Assembly: GCF_000312445.1 (NCBI RefSeq)
Contig: NZ_HE997182.1
Coordinates: 594,841-658,840, forward strand
Reading direction: 5' to 3'
Length of the DNA stretch: 64,000 bases
Source: Phocaeicola abscessus CCUG 55929
GTDB lineage: Bacteria; Bacteroidota; Bacteroidia; Bacteroidales; Bacteroidaceae
Position numbers and translations under genes: made by a program. Below, one piece after another: positions 7,741 through 17,119 of the stretch; the first letter of the stretch is position 1, and the number at the start of each line of letters is the position of its first letter. Below the pieces are notes generated by a model. The model ran no database searches and was not told where the DNA came from. It saw nothing but the letters and a program-made list of their open reading frames with translations.

Positions 7741-8910
7741 TTAACCCTTCAGTTTCAGCTCGTAAAGACATGCTTCCAATTCGGCGCTACTGCCCATGTG
7801 TTTGCCCATATCGTCGGAGAGCTTGATGCATTCGCGCCAATCCTGATGGCTGTTCATTCTGCATTGCGCCAGTTTCATCACGATGTTCGACGGTTTGAAC
7901 CCCGTATCGTTGGTCAGATTGGTTCCGATTCCGAATGAGCAGCGAATTTTGCCTTGACAATAGTTGAAGAGGTGAAGCGATTTTTCGAAGTCCAACGCAT
8001 TGCTGAAGATGATGGTTTTGGTGGTAGGGTCGATGCCTAACTCTTTGTAACGTTCGATCAGTCGATCGATGAATTCGAGTTCGTTTCCCGAATCGCAACG
8101 GACGCCGTCGAACAGTTTGGCTTGTTTCTTACTGAAGTTGCTCAAGAAAGAATCGGACGTATAGGTATCCGCCAATGCCGTCCCTAAATCTCCGTCGTAT
8201 ACATTGACCCAGTTTTCCAGCGCCATATAGTTTGCGTGCTTATAGCCGAACTGTGCGCCGTGAAACATAAACCATTCGTGCGGATGGGTGCCCATGGGGC
8301 GCATATCGTATTTCATGGCCAGGTAGCAGTTCGAGGTGCCGGTACAATATTGCGAATGTTCTTTCAGGTATTGGATAACCATCTCTTGCACGTCGAAAGA
8401 GAAACGGCGACGAGTGCCGAAATCGGAAAAGGTCATCTGGTTTTCATTGGACAAGTCGACTTTAGTTTTCAGCCTCTTGTAGACTTCCGCTTTGTCGGGA
8501 ACGTGGCGGTCGTATTTGTTTTTGATCTCCGATAATATCGCTAACAGGGGGACTTCGTACAGCGTGACCTTGTACAGGTAATCGGTGATGTCGATATGCA
8601 GATGATGCGCCTCGTCCAAGGAAAGACGTATCTTCTCGGGGTCGAAACGGAAAGCGGCCAACCATTCCCAGTAGATGCGAGGCAGGAAACGGCAGTGCGC
8701 GTTCATGTACTCCAGCTCGTCGTCATGCAGACGCACTTCCTTCAGACGACGGATTTCCGCTTGGAATTCGTTCATGAAATCTTCATTGTATTCCGTTTCA
8801 TCCCGGTCTTTAAAAATAAAAGTGCCTTGTGCATATGGAAACAACTTGATATAAGCATACGAGGTGGTGAACTTATATAGATCGGTATCCAAAATTGATT
8901 TTATGACCAT
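7741..8910 (-). CDS. pncB: Nicotinate phosphoribosyltransferase
   Basis: A 389-residue enzyme of NAD salvage that converts nicotinate and PRPP to nicotinate mononucleotide. Family signatures are [13 protein letters not shown] near the N-terminus, [11 protein letters not shown] in the middle, and [10 protein letters not shown] holding the His that is phosphorylated in this family. IIFSNALDF and [11 protein letters not shown] follow in the phosphate-binding part. The length is normal. A near-consensus -7 element (TACCTTTA, minus strand, about 8943-8936) lies upstream, so it probably leads a pncB-mnmA operon. Confidence 0.95.
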   Translation of the reverse strand: MVIKSILDTDLYKFTTSYAYIKLFPYAQGTFIFKDRDETEYNEDFMNEFQAEIRRLKEVRLHDDELEYMNAHCRFLPRIYWEWLAAFRFDPEKIRLSLDEAHHLHIDITDYLYKVTLYEVPLLAILSEIKNKYDRHVPDKAEVYKRLKTKVDLSNENQMTFSDFGTRRRFSFDVQEMVIQYLKEHSQYCTGTSNCYLAMKYDMRPMGTHPHEWFMFHGAQFGYKHANYMALENWVNVYDGDLGTALADTYTSDSFLSNFSKKQAKLFDGVRCDSGNELEFIDRLIERYKELGIDPTTKTIIFSNALDFEKSLHLFNYCQGKIRCSFGIGTNLTNDTGFKPSNIVMKLAQCRMNSHQDWRECIKLSDDMGKHMGSSAELEACLYELKLKG

Positions 8911-9017
8911 AATATAAAGCTTAAAAGTGGCGCAGTAAAGGTATTATATTTTTTGCCCGAAAAATAGAAACGCACGGAGAGACTCCTTCAGCAACTTCGT
9001 ACGTATCGATGGAGCGG

Positions 9018-9412
9018 TGGACCTGGAGGGAGTCGAACCCTCGTCCAAACAAGGAGACCATATGCTTTCTACATGCTTAGCTTTGCCTTCGGTTTTCGTG
9101 CACAGGCAAGACCAAAGCCACCCACTTGTGCCTTATCCTCTCAGATTTCGTCGAAAGCGCGAGGCGAACTTTCGATTATTTCCGAATTTGCTGTGCCGCT
9201 TTGTCAAACGCTTCGGAACAAGAGCTTTTGAGCGACATCCCGTTCCCGGCACTATGCCGGAAATAAAGGTGATTTACTTTGCTTCAATCACGCAGCGAGA
9301 GCATAATTTTCGTTGCCAGATAAATTTTGATAATGGAGATTATAGAGCCCTATTATCCACGCTCTGCATGCTTACATACCACCTCAACTCGCTGTCAAAA
9401 CCGAACAAGCCC
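9018..9412 (-). ncRNA. ssrA: Transfer-messenger RNA (tmRNA)
   Basis: The 3' end on the minus strand forms the T arm and acceptor (GAGGGTTCGACTCCCTC, then CAGGTCC and discriminator A). The 5' end GGGCTTG (9412-9406) can pair with CAGGTCC using two wobble pairs and is followed by a tRNA-like TTTTGACAGC segment. The tag frame lies at 9317-9288 and encodes GNENYALAA followed by TGA; the ALAA end is the usual degradation tag. The length, about 395 bases, is normal. CCA is not encoded. Open frames antisense to it are spurious. Confidence 0.93.
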
Positions 9413-9423
9413 AATGGTTACGA

Positions 9424-9431
9424 CAAAGGTA
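9424..9431 (-). promoter_or_regulatory. -7 promoter element of tmRNA
   Basis: TACCTTTG on the minus strand fits TAnnTTTG and places the transcript start within about 5 bases of the mature 5' end at 9412. No -33 TTTG is clear. Confidence 0.5.
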
Positions 9432-9523
9432 CGAATATTTATGGATTGTCGTATCTTTTTTCGATTTAATTTTTCTACTTTCGGAAAACGTCGTTTCTTT
9501 GTGCGATGTTTAATGCTTAAAAG

Positions 9524-10702
9524 ATGAAACGGATTTCTTTTTGGGGAGGGGTACTGACGGTATCGGTTCTCGTTGCCTGCAAGCCGGCGATGAAAGACAG
9601 GGCGTCGGCAGAGGTTGCACAGGTTTCGCCGATTATGCTGGTAGGAAGTTATGCGGATGTCGCGCAGGAGGGAGTCAAAGCTTTTCGGTTCGAGGAGGAT
9701 TCGGTGCGAGCGACTTATCTTTGCGGTTTGAGCGGACTTTCCAATCCTTCGTTTTTAGTCCCGACGAAGGACGGGAAACATCTTTATGCGGTGAAGGAGG
9801 ACGAAGGCCAGACGGCGGGCGCCTATGCCATCTCGTTCGATGCAGAAAACGGGCGGATGACTTTGCTCAACGAAGTCGCCACGCAGGGAGGGGCCCCCTG
9901 TCATATTACCCTCGATCCGTCGGAACGCTTTGTCGTGACGGCCAATTATTTCGGCGGGAATATATCGATCATGGCGGTGGACGATTCTGGCAGGCTGAAA
10001 GAGCCTGTTTGCGTGATCCCGTTTACGGGCAAGAGTGCAGATCCGGAGCGGCAGACCAAGCCTTATCTGCATGCCGTCCGGTTTTCGCCCGACGGCCGAT
10101 TTCTCTTGGCGGATGATCTGGGTACGGACCGTATCCACATCTTCCCCGTGAATGAAAAAGCGGTAGCCGGTCGACCGAATTCTTTGGTAAAACCGGACGG
10201 CATGACGGACGTAGAGGTAAAGCCGCGGAACGGGCCGCGACACCTCGTCTTCCATCCGAACGGGCGCTATGCTTACCTGATTAACGAATTGTCGGGGAAT
10301 GTCGTCGTATTCGATTATGCCGACGGAAAGCTGGCGACGAAGCAGTATCTCGAAGCGGATACCCTGCATGCCGGAGGAAGTGCGGATATTCAACTTTCGC
10401 CCGACGGGCGGTTCCTGTACGCTTCCAACCGGCTGAAAGCGGACGGCATCGCCATCTTTAAGATCGATGCGCAAGACGGGACGCTGACCAGAATAGGTTA
10501 TCAGCCGACCGGCATTCATCCGCGCGGCTTTGCGCTCACCCCCAGCGGAAGGTATCTGCTGGCGGCTTGCCGCGACAGCCATTGCATCCAGATTTTTCGA
10601 CGGGATGAGCAAACGGGGCTGTTGATGGACACGGGCCAGGTGGTCGAGATGAACAAGCCTGTCTGCATCCGCTTTCTCGAACGACCGGTTTCGCCGGCAT
10701 GA
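9524..10702 (+). CDS. Beta-propeller lactonase-family lipoprotein (6-phosphogluconolactonase-like)
   Basis: A 392-residue protein whose start MKRISFWGGVLTVSVLVAC is a lipoprotein signal with Cys at 19. The rest is a seven-bladed propeller of the YbhE/lactonase family, with repeated blades carrying motifs such as GAPCHITLDPSERFVVTANY, AVRFSPDGRFLLADD, PRHLVFHPNGRYAYLINE and IQLSPDGRFLYASNR. Cytoplasmic members hydrolyse 6-phosphogluconolactone; an exported lipid-anchored member more probably acts on another lactone or sugar derivative in the periplasm or at the outer membrane. It stands alone, convergent with manA across the 41-bp repeat array. Confidence 0.85.
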   Translation: MKRISFWGGVLTVSVLVACKPAMKDRASAEVAQVSPIMLVGSYADVAQEGVKAFRFEEDSVRATYLCGLSGLSNPSFLVPTKDGKHLYAVKEDEGQTAGAYAISFDAENGRMTLLNEVATQGGAPCHITLDPSERFVVTANYFGGNISIMAVDDSGRLKEPVCVIPFTGKSADPERQTKPYLHAVRFSPDGRFLLADDLGTDRIHIFPVNEKAVAGRPNSLVKPDGMTDVEVKPRNGPRHLVFHPNGRYAYLINELSGNVVVFDYADGKLATKQYLEADTLHAGGSADIQLSPDGRFLYASNRLKADGIAIFKIDAQDGTLTRIGYQPTGIHPRGFALTPSGRYLLAACRDSHCIQIFRRDEQTGLLMDTGQVVEMNKPVCIRFLERPVSPA

Positions 10703-10775
10703 TCCTTGTGCGGAAGGTTTTTTCTCTCCGCTGCGCGCCGCGCCGAACATGCAAAGCCGTTTTTCCTGTCGCAGC

Positions 10776-10893
10776 GTGACGCAGTGAGAATAAAAATCCG
10801 TTTGAGGTGTTGCCGGGCGGCCCGACGAGAGTAAAACTTCGATTTCAGTACCGCCGCGTCGGTTGCAACGAGTGAATATTCATTTTTGGTCGC
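10776..10893. repeat. Degenerate outer copies of the 41-bp repeat
   Basis: Before the regular array, segments such as AAAAATCCGTTTGAGGTG, AAACTTCGATTTCAGTACC and TTGCAACGAGTGAATATTC keep the order and spacing of the 41-bp unit but differ in length and sequence. They look like eroded copies. Confidence 0.45.
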
Positions 10894-11098
10894 TGCAACG
10901 CATGCGGTCTGTATACAAATTTATTTTAGTACCATGCAACCCATGCGGTATGCATGAAAATCCGTTTCAACCCCTTGCGACTCATGCGACATGTATACAA
11001 ATTCATTTTAACTCCTTGCGACTCATGCGGCATGCATACAAATCCATTTTAACTCCCTGCAACCGACGCGGCGGGAAGATGAATCCGTTTTAGCTCTT
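10894..11098. repeat. Tandem repeat array A: five 41-bp units
   Basis: Five consecutive units start at 10894, 10935, 10976, 11017 and 11058, each exactly 41 bases. The pattern is TGCRACNCATGCGGNATG, a CATACAAAT-like block, then CCATTTTAACTCC. Adjacent units differ at several positions, most in the fifth. The period is not a multiple of three, so open frames through it are not conserved peptides. It fills the space between the convergent lactonase gene and manA. Confidence 0.85.
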
Positions 11099-11221
11099 GT
11101 CGAGCCGTTCAGCGAAAATATAATTCTCCTTTTTCCTTCGTCGACTGGCGCGACGGAGGGCTCCTTCCGTTTCCGCTCTCGCCGGGCCGGTTGTCGGTGG
11201 ATCGGACGGCAGATGTATGCC

Positions 11222-12193
11222 TTAGACGTAACTTTCGAGGAATTTGACGTGCGTTTCGACATCGATTCGGACTTCTTTCACGGTAGCGGGGAAGAGGATG
11301 GATTCGCCTGCCTGCAGGGGGAGTTCGTTCCTTTCGTCGTCCGTGATCGTACAGGTCCCTGCAATGCAGATGTAGATGACGAACGAGTCGAGCTCGCGGT
11401 AATCGACGGTCATGCTTTCGGTCAGGTTGTATACGGAGGTGGTGAAATAGGGACAACTGATCAATTCGACGGACTCGTTCCGCCTGGGTGCGTAAGCTGT
11501 CCGATAATCGGGCAGGACGGTGTAATCGATCGCTTCCTTGGCCAGCTCCGTGTGCAGTTCGCGGGTGTTCCCTTCTTCGTCTTTCCGGTCGAAATCGTAA
11601 ATTCGGTAAGTAATATCGCTGGTTTGCTGGATTTCGGCCAGGAAACATCCCCTGCCGATGCTGTGGATCCGTCCGGCCGGCAGGAAAAACACCTCGTCGG
11701 GCTTTACGGAATAGGTGGCCAGCGCGTCTACGATGGTATGCTTCTTTACCATTTCGGCGTATTCGTCGGGTGTGATACGCCTTTTCAGGCCGGCGTAGAG
11801 CCGGGCTTTTCCGTGGGCATTGTCGATGATATACCACATTTCCGTTTTTCCCATGGAATGGTGCCGTTTTTGGGCCAGTTCGTCGTTGGGATGAACCTGT
11901 ATGGAGAGGTCGTTGCGCGCATCGATGAATTTGATCAGCAGGGGGAACGTATCGCCGAACCGTCTGTAATTGCTTCTGCCGACCAAGCTCTCGCGGTATT
12001 CCTGGACCAATTCGGTCAGGGTTTTGCCGGTATCTTTTCCGTTGCGAACGACGGATTCGTTGCCGCGCACGCCTGAAATTTCCCAACTCTCGCCCACTTG
12101 TTGCTGCCGGCTGTCCAGGCGTTTGAACGGAATGATCTTATTTCCGCCCCAAAGGGTGGATTTCAGTATAGGATCGAATTTATACGGATACAT
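11222..12193 (-). CDS. manA: Mannose-6-phosphate isomerase, class I
   Basis: A 323-residue cytosolic zinc enzyme interconverting mannose-6-phosphate and fructose-6-phosphate. The start MYPYKFDPILKSTLWGG at 12193 is typical; the longer open frame to 12373 lies inside trkH and is rejected. LIKFIDARNDLSIQVHPND carries zinc-binding residues, GKTEMWYII follows, and FFLPAGRIHSIG includes a further metal ligand. The length agrees with short bacterial ManA forms. It lies 46 bases after trkH on the same strand; a near-consensus -7 (TACCTTTA, 12225-12218) may give it its own promoter. Confidence 0.93.
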   Translation of the reverse strand: MYPYKFDPILKSTLWGGNKIIPFKRLDSRQQQVGESWEISGVRGNESVVRNGKDTGKTLTELVQEYRESLVGRSNYRRFGDTFPLLIKFIDARNDLSIQVHPNDELAQKRHHSMGKTEMWYIIDNAHGKARLYAGLKRRITPDEYAEMVKKHTIVDALATYSVKPDEVFFLPAGRIHSIGRGCFLAEIQQTSDITYRIYDFDRKDEEGNTRELHTELAKEAIDYTVLPDYRTAYAPRRNESVELISCPYFTTSVYNLTESMTVDYRELDSFVIYICIAGTCTITDDERNELPLQAGESILFPATVKEVRIDVETHVKFLESYV

Positions 12194-12239
12194 GTCTGTG
12201 GTATTTATTTCGGACGTAAAGGTATGTATTTTTTTCGAT

Positions 12240-13694
12240 TTACCGCTTCTTCCAGAAACTCGGCATAAGGAGAATGAGGATGGTAAACAGTTCCAGACGG
12301 CCTGCCAGCATGAGGAACGAGCAGATCCATTTGGCGACCGCGGGAATGGCGCTGAAGGAGTATGCCGGTCCACAGCTTCCCAATGCCGGCCCGGTATTCC
12401 CCAAGCACGACACGACGGCTCCGTAAGCTTCGGTAAAGTTCATGCCCACCATCATCAGTACGAGCCAACTGACGAACATCACGACCAGATACGTAAAGAT
12501 GAAGGCGAGGACGATGGTTTTGGTGCCGTCCGGAAGAACTTGTTTGTTTACCCGAACGGGAAAGACGGCGTTCGGGTGGATGATTCGTCTGAACTCGTTG
12601 TGGGCTACTTTGCTCATGATCGCGATCCGAATGCATTTGATGCCTCCCGACGTAGAGCCGGCGCACGATCCGATGATCATGAGCAAACTGATAATCATCC
12701 AGAGCGAAGGCGTCCATAACATGTAATCGGCGCTCATGAAGCCGGTGGAGGTTTGTATGGAGACCACCTGGAACAACGCCTTCCGGAACGACTCTTCCAT
12801 ATTTCCGCCTGTGGTGAGGAACAGACCGGCGGCAATGAGCAGCGTAGCCAGAACGGCGATGCTGATGTACCATCGGAACTCGGTGTTACGGCATAATTTC
12901 TTGATCCGAAACTTCAATAAAGTCGTATAGAGCAATGTATAATTCACTCCGCTCAGGAGCATGAAGACGACGGTGATGTATTCTATACGAGGGGAATGAA
13001 AATAGGCGATACTGGTCTGCTTGGTCGAGAAGCCCCCCGTCGAACAGGTGGTCAGGGCATGGCAAGCGCTGTCGAAGATCCCCATGCCGGAGAAATAGAG
13101 CAATACTGCCTGCGAGAGCGTCAATCCGATGTAGATCATCCAGATCCATTTGGCCGTCACGCCGATGCGGGGGTGCACCTTGTCGTGCGTCGGTCCGGTG
13201 GCTTCGGCGGCAAAGAGTTTGACTCCTCCCGTACCGATCATCGGGAGGACGGCAATGGTGAAGAAAACGATTCCCAACCCGCCGATCCATTGGGTTATGC
13301 TTCTCCAAAACAGCAGGCCGTGCGGAAACGATTCGATGCGATCCACGATCGTCGCTCCCGTGGAGGTAAAGCCAGAGATCGCCTCGAAAAAGGCGTCGCT
13401 CACCCCTTCGATATAGCCGCTGATCAGGTAAGGCAGCATGCCTATGACGGAAGAGATGATCCATGCGGAGGCCACGATCACATATCCGTCTCTTCGATTT
13501 ATGGACCGTTTGGCTCCCCTTCCGCGATAATAAAACAGTACGGCGACGCTTAGCGTGGCTCCTATCGAACAGAGGAAGGCGATGCTGTCGTCTTCTTTGT
13601 AATAGAAAGAGATCGCGGCGCATAACAGCAGGAAGCCCCCCTGAATGAAGAGCAGGATGCCCAAGGCCCGGAATATAATCTTTTTGTTGATCAT
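12240..13694 (-). CDS. trkH: Potassium uptake protein TrkH (membrane subunit)
   Basis: A 484-residue integral membrane K+ translocator starting MINKKIIFRALGILLF. It has four pore-loop repeats with filter-like segments (FTSTGATIVD, TTCSTGGFSTK, SIQTSTGFMSAD, SCLGNTGPALGS). The start ATG at 13694 overlaps the trkA stop by one base (TGATG). A longer open frame upstream lies within trkA and is a shadow. It acts with TrkA, which gates it by nucleotide binding. Confidence 0.95.
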   Translation of the reverse strand: MINKKIIFRALGILLFIQGGFLLLCAAISFYYKEDDSIAFLCSIGATLSVAVLFYYRGRGAKRSINRRDGYVIVASAWIISSVIGMLPYLISGYIEGVSDAFFEAISGFTSTGATIVDRIESFPHGLLFWRSITQWIGGLGIVFFTIAVLPMIGTGGVKLFAAEATGPTHDKVHPRIGVTAKWIWMIYIGLTLSQAVLLYFSGMGIFDSACHALTTCSTGGFSTKQTSIAYFHSPRIEYITVVFMLLSGVNYTLLYTTLLKFRIKKLCRNTEFRWYISIAVLATLLIAAGLFLTTGGNMEESFRKALFQVVSIQTSTGFMSADYMLWTPSLWMIISLLMIIGSCAGSTSGGIKCIRIAIMSKVAHNEFRRIIHPNAVFPVRVNKQVLPDGTKTIVLAFIFTYLVVMFVSWLVLMMVGMNFTEAYGAVVSCLGNTGPALGSCGPAYSFSAIPAVAKWICSFLMLAGRLELFTILILLMPSFWKKR

Positions 13695-15034
13695 CAGTGG
13701 AAGAATATTTCGGCTTTCTGGATCATTTCGCCCAGACAGAACACCATCACGTGGTCGCCCGGTAATATCTGCGTGTTGCCGTTGACCAAGATTCCTTCTC
13801 CGTTGCGGATCATTCCGCCGATGGTGATGCCTTTGGGCAATCCCATATCCTTGATGGGACGTTTCGTGATTCTGGAATTTTCTTTTGCGACGAATTCCGC
13901 TACGTCGGAGTCGGAGAACGTCAAACATTTTACGTTGGTCACATCCGCATCCAGCATCATTTGATAGATGTGGCTGGCCGCAATCTTTTTCTTGTTGATG
14001 ACCGTTCCGATATCCAGGCTTTCCGCCATGCGGATATAATCGATATTCTCCACTTCCGCTACGGTTTTCGTCACTCCCAATCGTTTGGCCGCCAGACAGG
14101 CCAGGATGTTCGTTTCGGCATTTCCCGTCAGTGCCACAAAGGCTTCCGTGTTTCTGATACCTTCTTCCATCAGGAGGCTCAAGTCTCGTCCGTCGCCGTT
14201 GATCACCATGATACGGTCGTCGACCAACTCTGTCAGGCGATTGCATCGGCTCAGGTCTTTTTCGATGATCTTGACCTGCATATAGTCGGGCACGTATTGC
14301 GAAGTACGGATGGCGATCCGGCTTCCGCCCATGATGATCACGTTCTGCACGTCGGCGTAGTTCTCTTTTCCGGAGATTTTCCGAATGTACGGGATGTATT
14401 TTTTGGTGGTCGTGAAATAAACGATGTCGTACAGTTTAATCATGTCGTCGCCTCGCGGGATGATGGTGTGGCTGCCCCGTTTGATAGCCACGATGTGGTA
14501 CGGATTCTCTCGCCCTCCCAAATCTTTGAGGGGGATGTCGAGGATTTCAGCTGTCTCACGCATCTTGGTGCCGATCAGGATCAGGGCTCCTCCGGCGAAT
14601 TCCCACCATTGCCGAATCCAGCTCATCTTCAGTGCGTCGACGATTTCTTTGGCGGCTAACATTTCGGGATAGATCAGGGAATCGACTCCGAGTTTAGCGA
14701 AAAATTCTTTATGTTTCGGCAGCAGGTATTCGTAATTGTCGATTCGCGCTACCGTTCTTTTGGCTCCTAATTTTGTCGCCAGCATGCACGCTGTCATATT
14801 CCGGCTTTCTTCCGGCGTGACGCCGATGAACAGGTCGGCACCCGAAACCCCTGCATCTCTGAGCGCGGAAATAGACGTCGGCGAAGCGCATACCGTCATC
14901 AAGTCGAAGTTGGAGTCCATGCCGTTCAGCTTATTCTCGTCTTCGTCCATTAAAATGATGTCCTGGCGCTCGCTCGACAACAGTTTGGCCAAGTGCGTGC
15001 CTACGGAACCAGCTCCTGCAATGATTATTTTCAT
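13694..15034 (-). CDS. trkA: Trk system potassium uptake protein TrkA
   Basis: A 446-residue peripheral membrane regulator of TrkH. It has two tandem RCK units, each with a Rossmann NAD-binding domain: MKIIIAGAGSVGTHLAKLL at the start, and VIIMGGSRIAIRTSQYV near residue 232. Each is followed by a TrkA-C domain. Conserved motifs such as IDNYEYLLPKH and LGVTKTVAEVENIDY fit the family. It lies 15 bases after dxs and overlaps trkH by one base, giving the order dxs-trkA-trkH that is common in this phylum. Confidence 0.95.
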   Translation of the reverse strand: MKIIIAGAGSVGTHLAKLLSSERQDIILMDEDENKLNGMDSNFDLMTVCASPTSISALRDAGVSGADLFIGVTPEESRNMTACMLATKLGAKRTVARIDNYEYLLPKHKEFFAKLGVDSLIYPEMLAAKEIVDALKMSWIRQWWEFAGGALILIGTKMRETAEILDIPLKDLGGRENPYHIVAIKRGSHTIIPRGDDMIKLYDIVYFTTTKKYIPYIRKISGKENYADVQNVIIMGGSRIAIRTSQYVPDYMQVKIIEKDLSRCNRLTELVDDRIMVINGDGRDLSLLMEEGIRNTEAFVALTGNAETNILACLAAKRLGVTKTVAEVENIDYIRMAESLDIGTVINKKKIAASHIYQMMLDADVTNVKCLTFSDSDVAEFVAKENSRITKRPIKDMGLPKGITIGGMIRNGEGILVNGNTQILPGDHVMVFCLGEMIQKAEIFFH

Positions 15035-15049
15035 CTTCCTGCCCTCTGT

Positions 15050-16948
15050 TTAAAAAGTAAGTAATAGGTTATAGATACTCTCCTCATCCATGCCGCAGAT
15101 GCGGTATAGATCTGCCGTTGGCCCATGCTGAATAAACCGATCGGGTATGCCCACGCGACGAATCCGCGGGCAATAGCCGCGATCGTTCATGAATTCCAGC
15201 ACGGCGCTTCCCATCCCGCCGTTCAGTACGCCGTCTTCCAGGGTAACGATCTTTTCAAAGTGCTGTCCGATTTCGTGCAACATTCGTTCATCCAAAGGTT
15301 TTAAGAAGCGCAAGTCGTAATGCGCTATGCACTTTCCGCTTTCTTTCTCTGCCCTGCCGATGCTTTTTTCCGCCGTCTTTCCCATCGGTCCTAATGAAAC
15401 GACGGCTATGTCTTTTCCGTCTTTCAATTTCCTTCCTGTCCCGATCGTTATTTCTTGGAAAGGACATCGCCAGTCGACGATGGATCCTCTGCCTTTGGGA
15501 TAGCGGATCACGAACGGCCCTTTGTCCGGCAGTTGGGCGGTGTACATGAGGTTCCGAAGTTCTTTTTCATCCATCGGGGAGGCGATCGTTACTTGAGGAA
15601 TCGGACGCATATAGGCCAGGTCGAAGGCGCCGTGATGCGTCGGACCGTCTTCTCCGACCAATCCCGCCCGATCCAGACACAGGACGACGTTCAGGTTCAG
15701 CAAGGCTACGTCGTGGATGAAGTTGTCGTAAGCTCGTTGCATGAAAGCGGAATAGATGTTGCAGAAAGGCAATAAGCCTTCTTTGGCCATCCCTCCCGAA
15801 AACGTGACGGCATGGCCTTCCGCAATGCCCACGTCGAATACCCGGTCGGGAAATGCCTTTTGCATGATATTCATCGAACACCCTGTCGGCATGGCTGGCG
15901 TAACGCCTACCAGCTTATCGTTTTGTTCGGCTAATTCCAGAAGCGTCTCGCCGAACACGTCCTGGAACTTGGGAGGTAGCCCTTGGACATTTTGAATGAA
16001 ACGTTCTCCCGTCTCTTTATCGAACATTCCGGGTGCGTGCCAGATGGTCGCCTCTTTTTCCGCCGGTTCGAAGCCTTTTCCCTTGATGGTGTGGATGTGG
16101 AGGAGGCGAGGGCCTTCCATGTCTTTGATGTCGTTCAACGTTTTGGTTAATCCTATTACGTCGTGCCCGTCAACCGGACCGAAATAGCGGATGTTCATCC
16201 CTTCGAACACGTTCTGCTGATGCGTCAGCACGGACTTTAAGCTGTTGTTAAAGCGGATGATGCTTTTTCTGCGTTCCTCGTTCAGAATGCCCATCTTGGA
16301 AAACAGTTTGGAAAGCTTATAGCGAATGTAATTATAGCTCTCGGACGTTTGCAGATTCAATAAGTACTGTTCCATACCGCCCACATTGTGGTCGATGGAC
16401 ATGTTGTTATCGTTGAGGACGATGAGCAGATTGTTCGGATTCGACGAAACGTTGTTCAACCCCTCGAAGGCAAGTCCGCCGGTCATCGATCCGTCCCCGA
16501 TGACGGCCACTACGTTCCGGTCGCTTTCTCCATTCTTCTTGGCCGCTACGGCCATGCCCAGTGCCGCCGAGATGGAATTGGAAGCGTGTCCGCATGCAAA
16601 GGAATCGTAGATGCTCTCTTCGGGCGAAGGAAAAGGGCGAAGACCGTTCAATTTACGATTCGTGCAGAATGCATCGCGCCGCCCGGTTAAAATCTTGTGT
16701 CCGTATGCCTGATGACCGACATCCCACACGATCCGATCATAAGGTGTATTAAACACATAATGCAGGGCGACGGTGAGCTCTATCACACCCAAGCTGGAAG
16801 CAAAGTGACCAGGATTGCAGGAAAGTTCGTCTACGATTTTCTGTCGAAGTTCCTTACAGATTTCCGGAAGCTGATCCGGTTTCAACGTACGAAGCTCTTC
16901 CGGCGAATCGGTATGATTCAATAAGCGGTATGCATTATCCTCTCCCAT
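15050..16948 (-). CDS. dxs: 1-deoxy-D-xylulose-5-phosphate synthase
   Basis: A 632-residue thiamine-diphosphate enzyme that condenses pyruvate and glyceraldehyde-3-phosphate, the first step of the MEP isoprenoid pathway. Motifs seen are [17 protein letters not shown], the ThDP-binding [24 protein letters not shown], and [15 protein letters not shown] in the pyrimidine-binding domain, with a C-terminal transketolase domain. Start and length are normal. It is the first gene of dxs-trkA-trkH and has a strong promoter with a leader of about 17 bases. Confidence 0.96.
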   Translation of the reverse strand: MGEDNAYRLLNHTDSPEELRTLKPDQLPEICKELRQKIVDELSCNPGHFASSLGVIELTVALHYVFNTPYDRIVWDVGHQAYGHKILTGRRDAFCTNRKLNGLRPFPSPEESIYDSFACGHASNSISAALGMAVAAKKNGESDRNVVAVIGDGSMTGGLAFEGLNNVSSNPNNLLIVLNDNNMSIDHNVGGMEQYLLNLQTSESYNYIRYKLSKLFSKMGILNEERRKSIIRFNNSLKSVLTHQQNVFEGMNIRYFGPVDGHDVIGLTKTLNDIKDMEGPRLLHIHTIKGKGFEPAEKEATIWHAPGMFDKETGERFIQNVQGLPPKFQDVFGETLLELAEQNDKLVGVTPAMPTGCSMNIMQKAFPDRVFDVGIAEGHAVTFSGGMAKEGLLPFCNIYSAFMQRAYDNFIHDVALLNLNVVLCLDRAGLVGEDGPTHHGAFDLAYMRPIPQVTIASPMDEKELRNLMYTAQLPDKGPFVIRYPKGRGSIVDWRCPFQEITIGTGRKLKDGKDIAVVSLGPMGKTAEKSIGRAEKESGKCIAHYDLRFLKPLDERMLHEIGQHFEKIVTLEDGVLNGGMGSAVLEFMNDRGYCPRIRRVGIPDRFIQHGPTADLYRICGMDEESIYNLLLTF

Positions 16949-16971
16949 TCCGTAACCACCTTATGCACGAA

Positions 16972-17002
16972 CAAAGATAACCCAAGCCGAGCGACGAGCA
17001 AA
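16972..17002 (-). promoter_or_regulatory. Promoter of dxs-trkA-trkH
   Basis: The -33 TTTG (17002-16999) and -7 TATCTTTG (16979-16972) on the minus strand are 19 bases apart, the same spacing as in the tRNA-Val promoter. Confidence 0.75.
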
Positions 17003-17084
17003 ATTTATTTCCGATTTGCAGAGATACATTTTATTTTCGCTTTATTTAGATCCCCAAAATTACTACTTTTATGTATATTCTGCG

Positions 17085-17092
17085 TAAATTTG
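17085..17092 (+). promoter_or_regulatory. -7 promoter element of the GSCFA / murF-alr operon
   Basis: TAAATTTG fits TAnnTTTG and would start transcription near 17099, 21 bases before the ATG at 17120. It is divergent from the dxs promoter. Confidence 0.45.
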
Positions 17093-17119
17093 TGCTTAAA
17101 TTTTAGAGGCGAATCGAAT

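Noticed and set aside
9017-9469. 150-codon plus-strand open frame
   Set aside because: It lies antisense to the tmRNA, whose tag and ends are clear.
10863-11093. 76-codon open frame through the 41-bp array
   Set aside because: The period is not a multiple of three, so the peptide is not a repeated unit; it is a chance frame.
11144-11165. Terminator between the 41-bp array and manA
   Set aside because: The possible stem (ACGGA with TCCGT) is only about 5 bp and has no T-tract.
12094-14246. N-terminal extensions of the manA and trkH frames
   Set aside because: The extra residues lie inside trkH and trkA in other frames, lack family similarity, and the internal ATGs give standard family starts.
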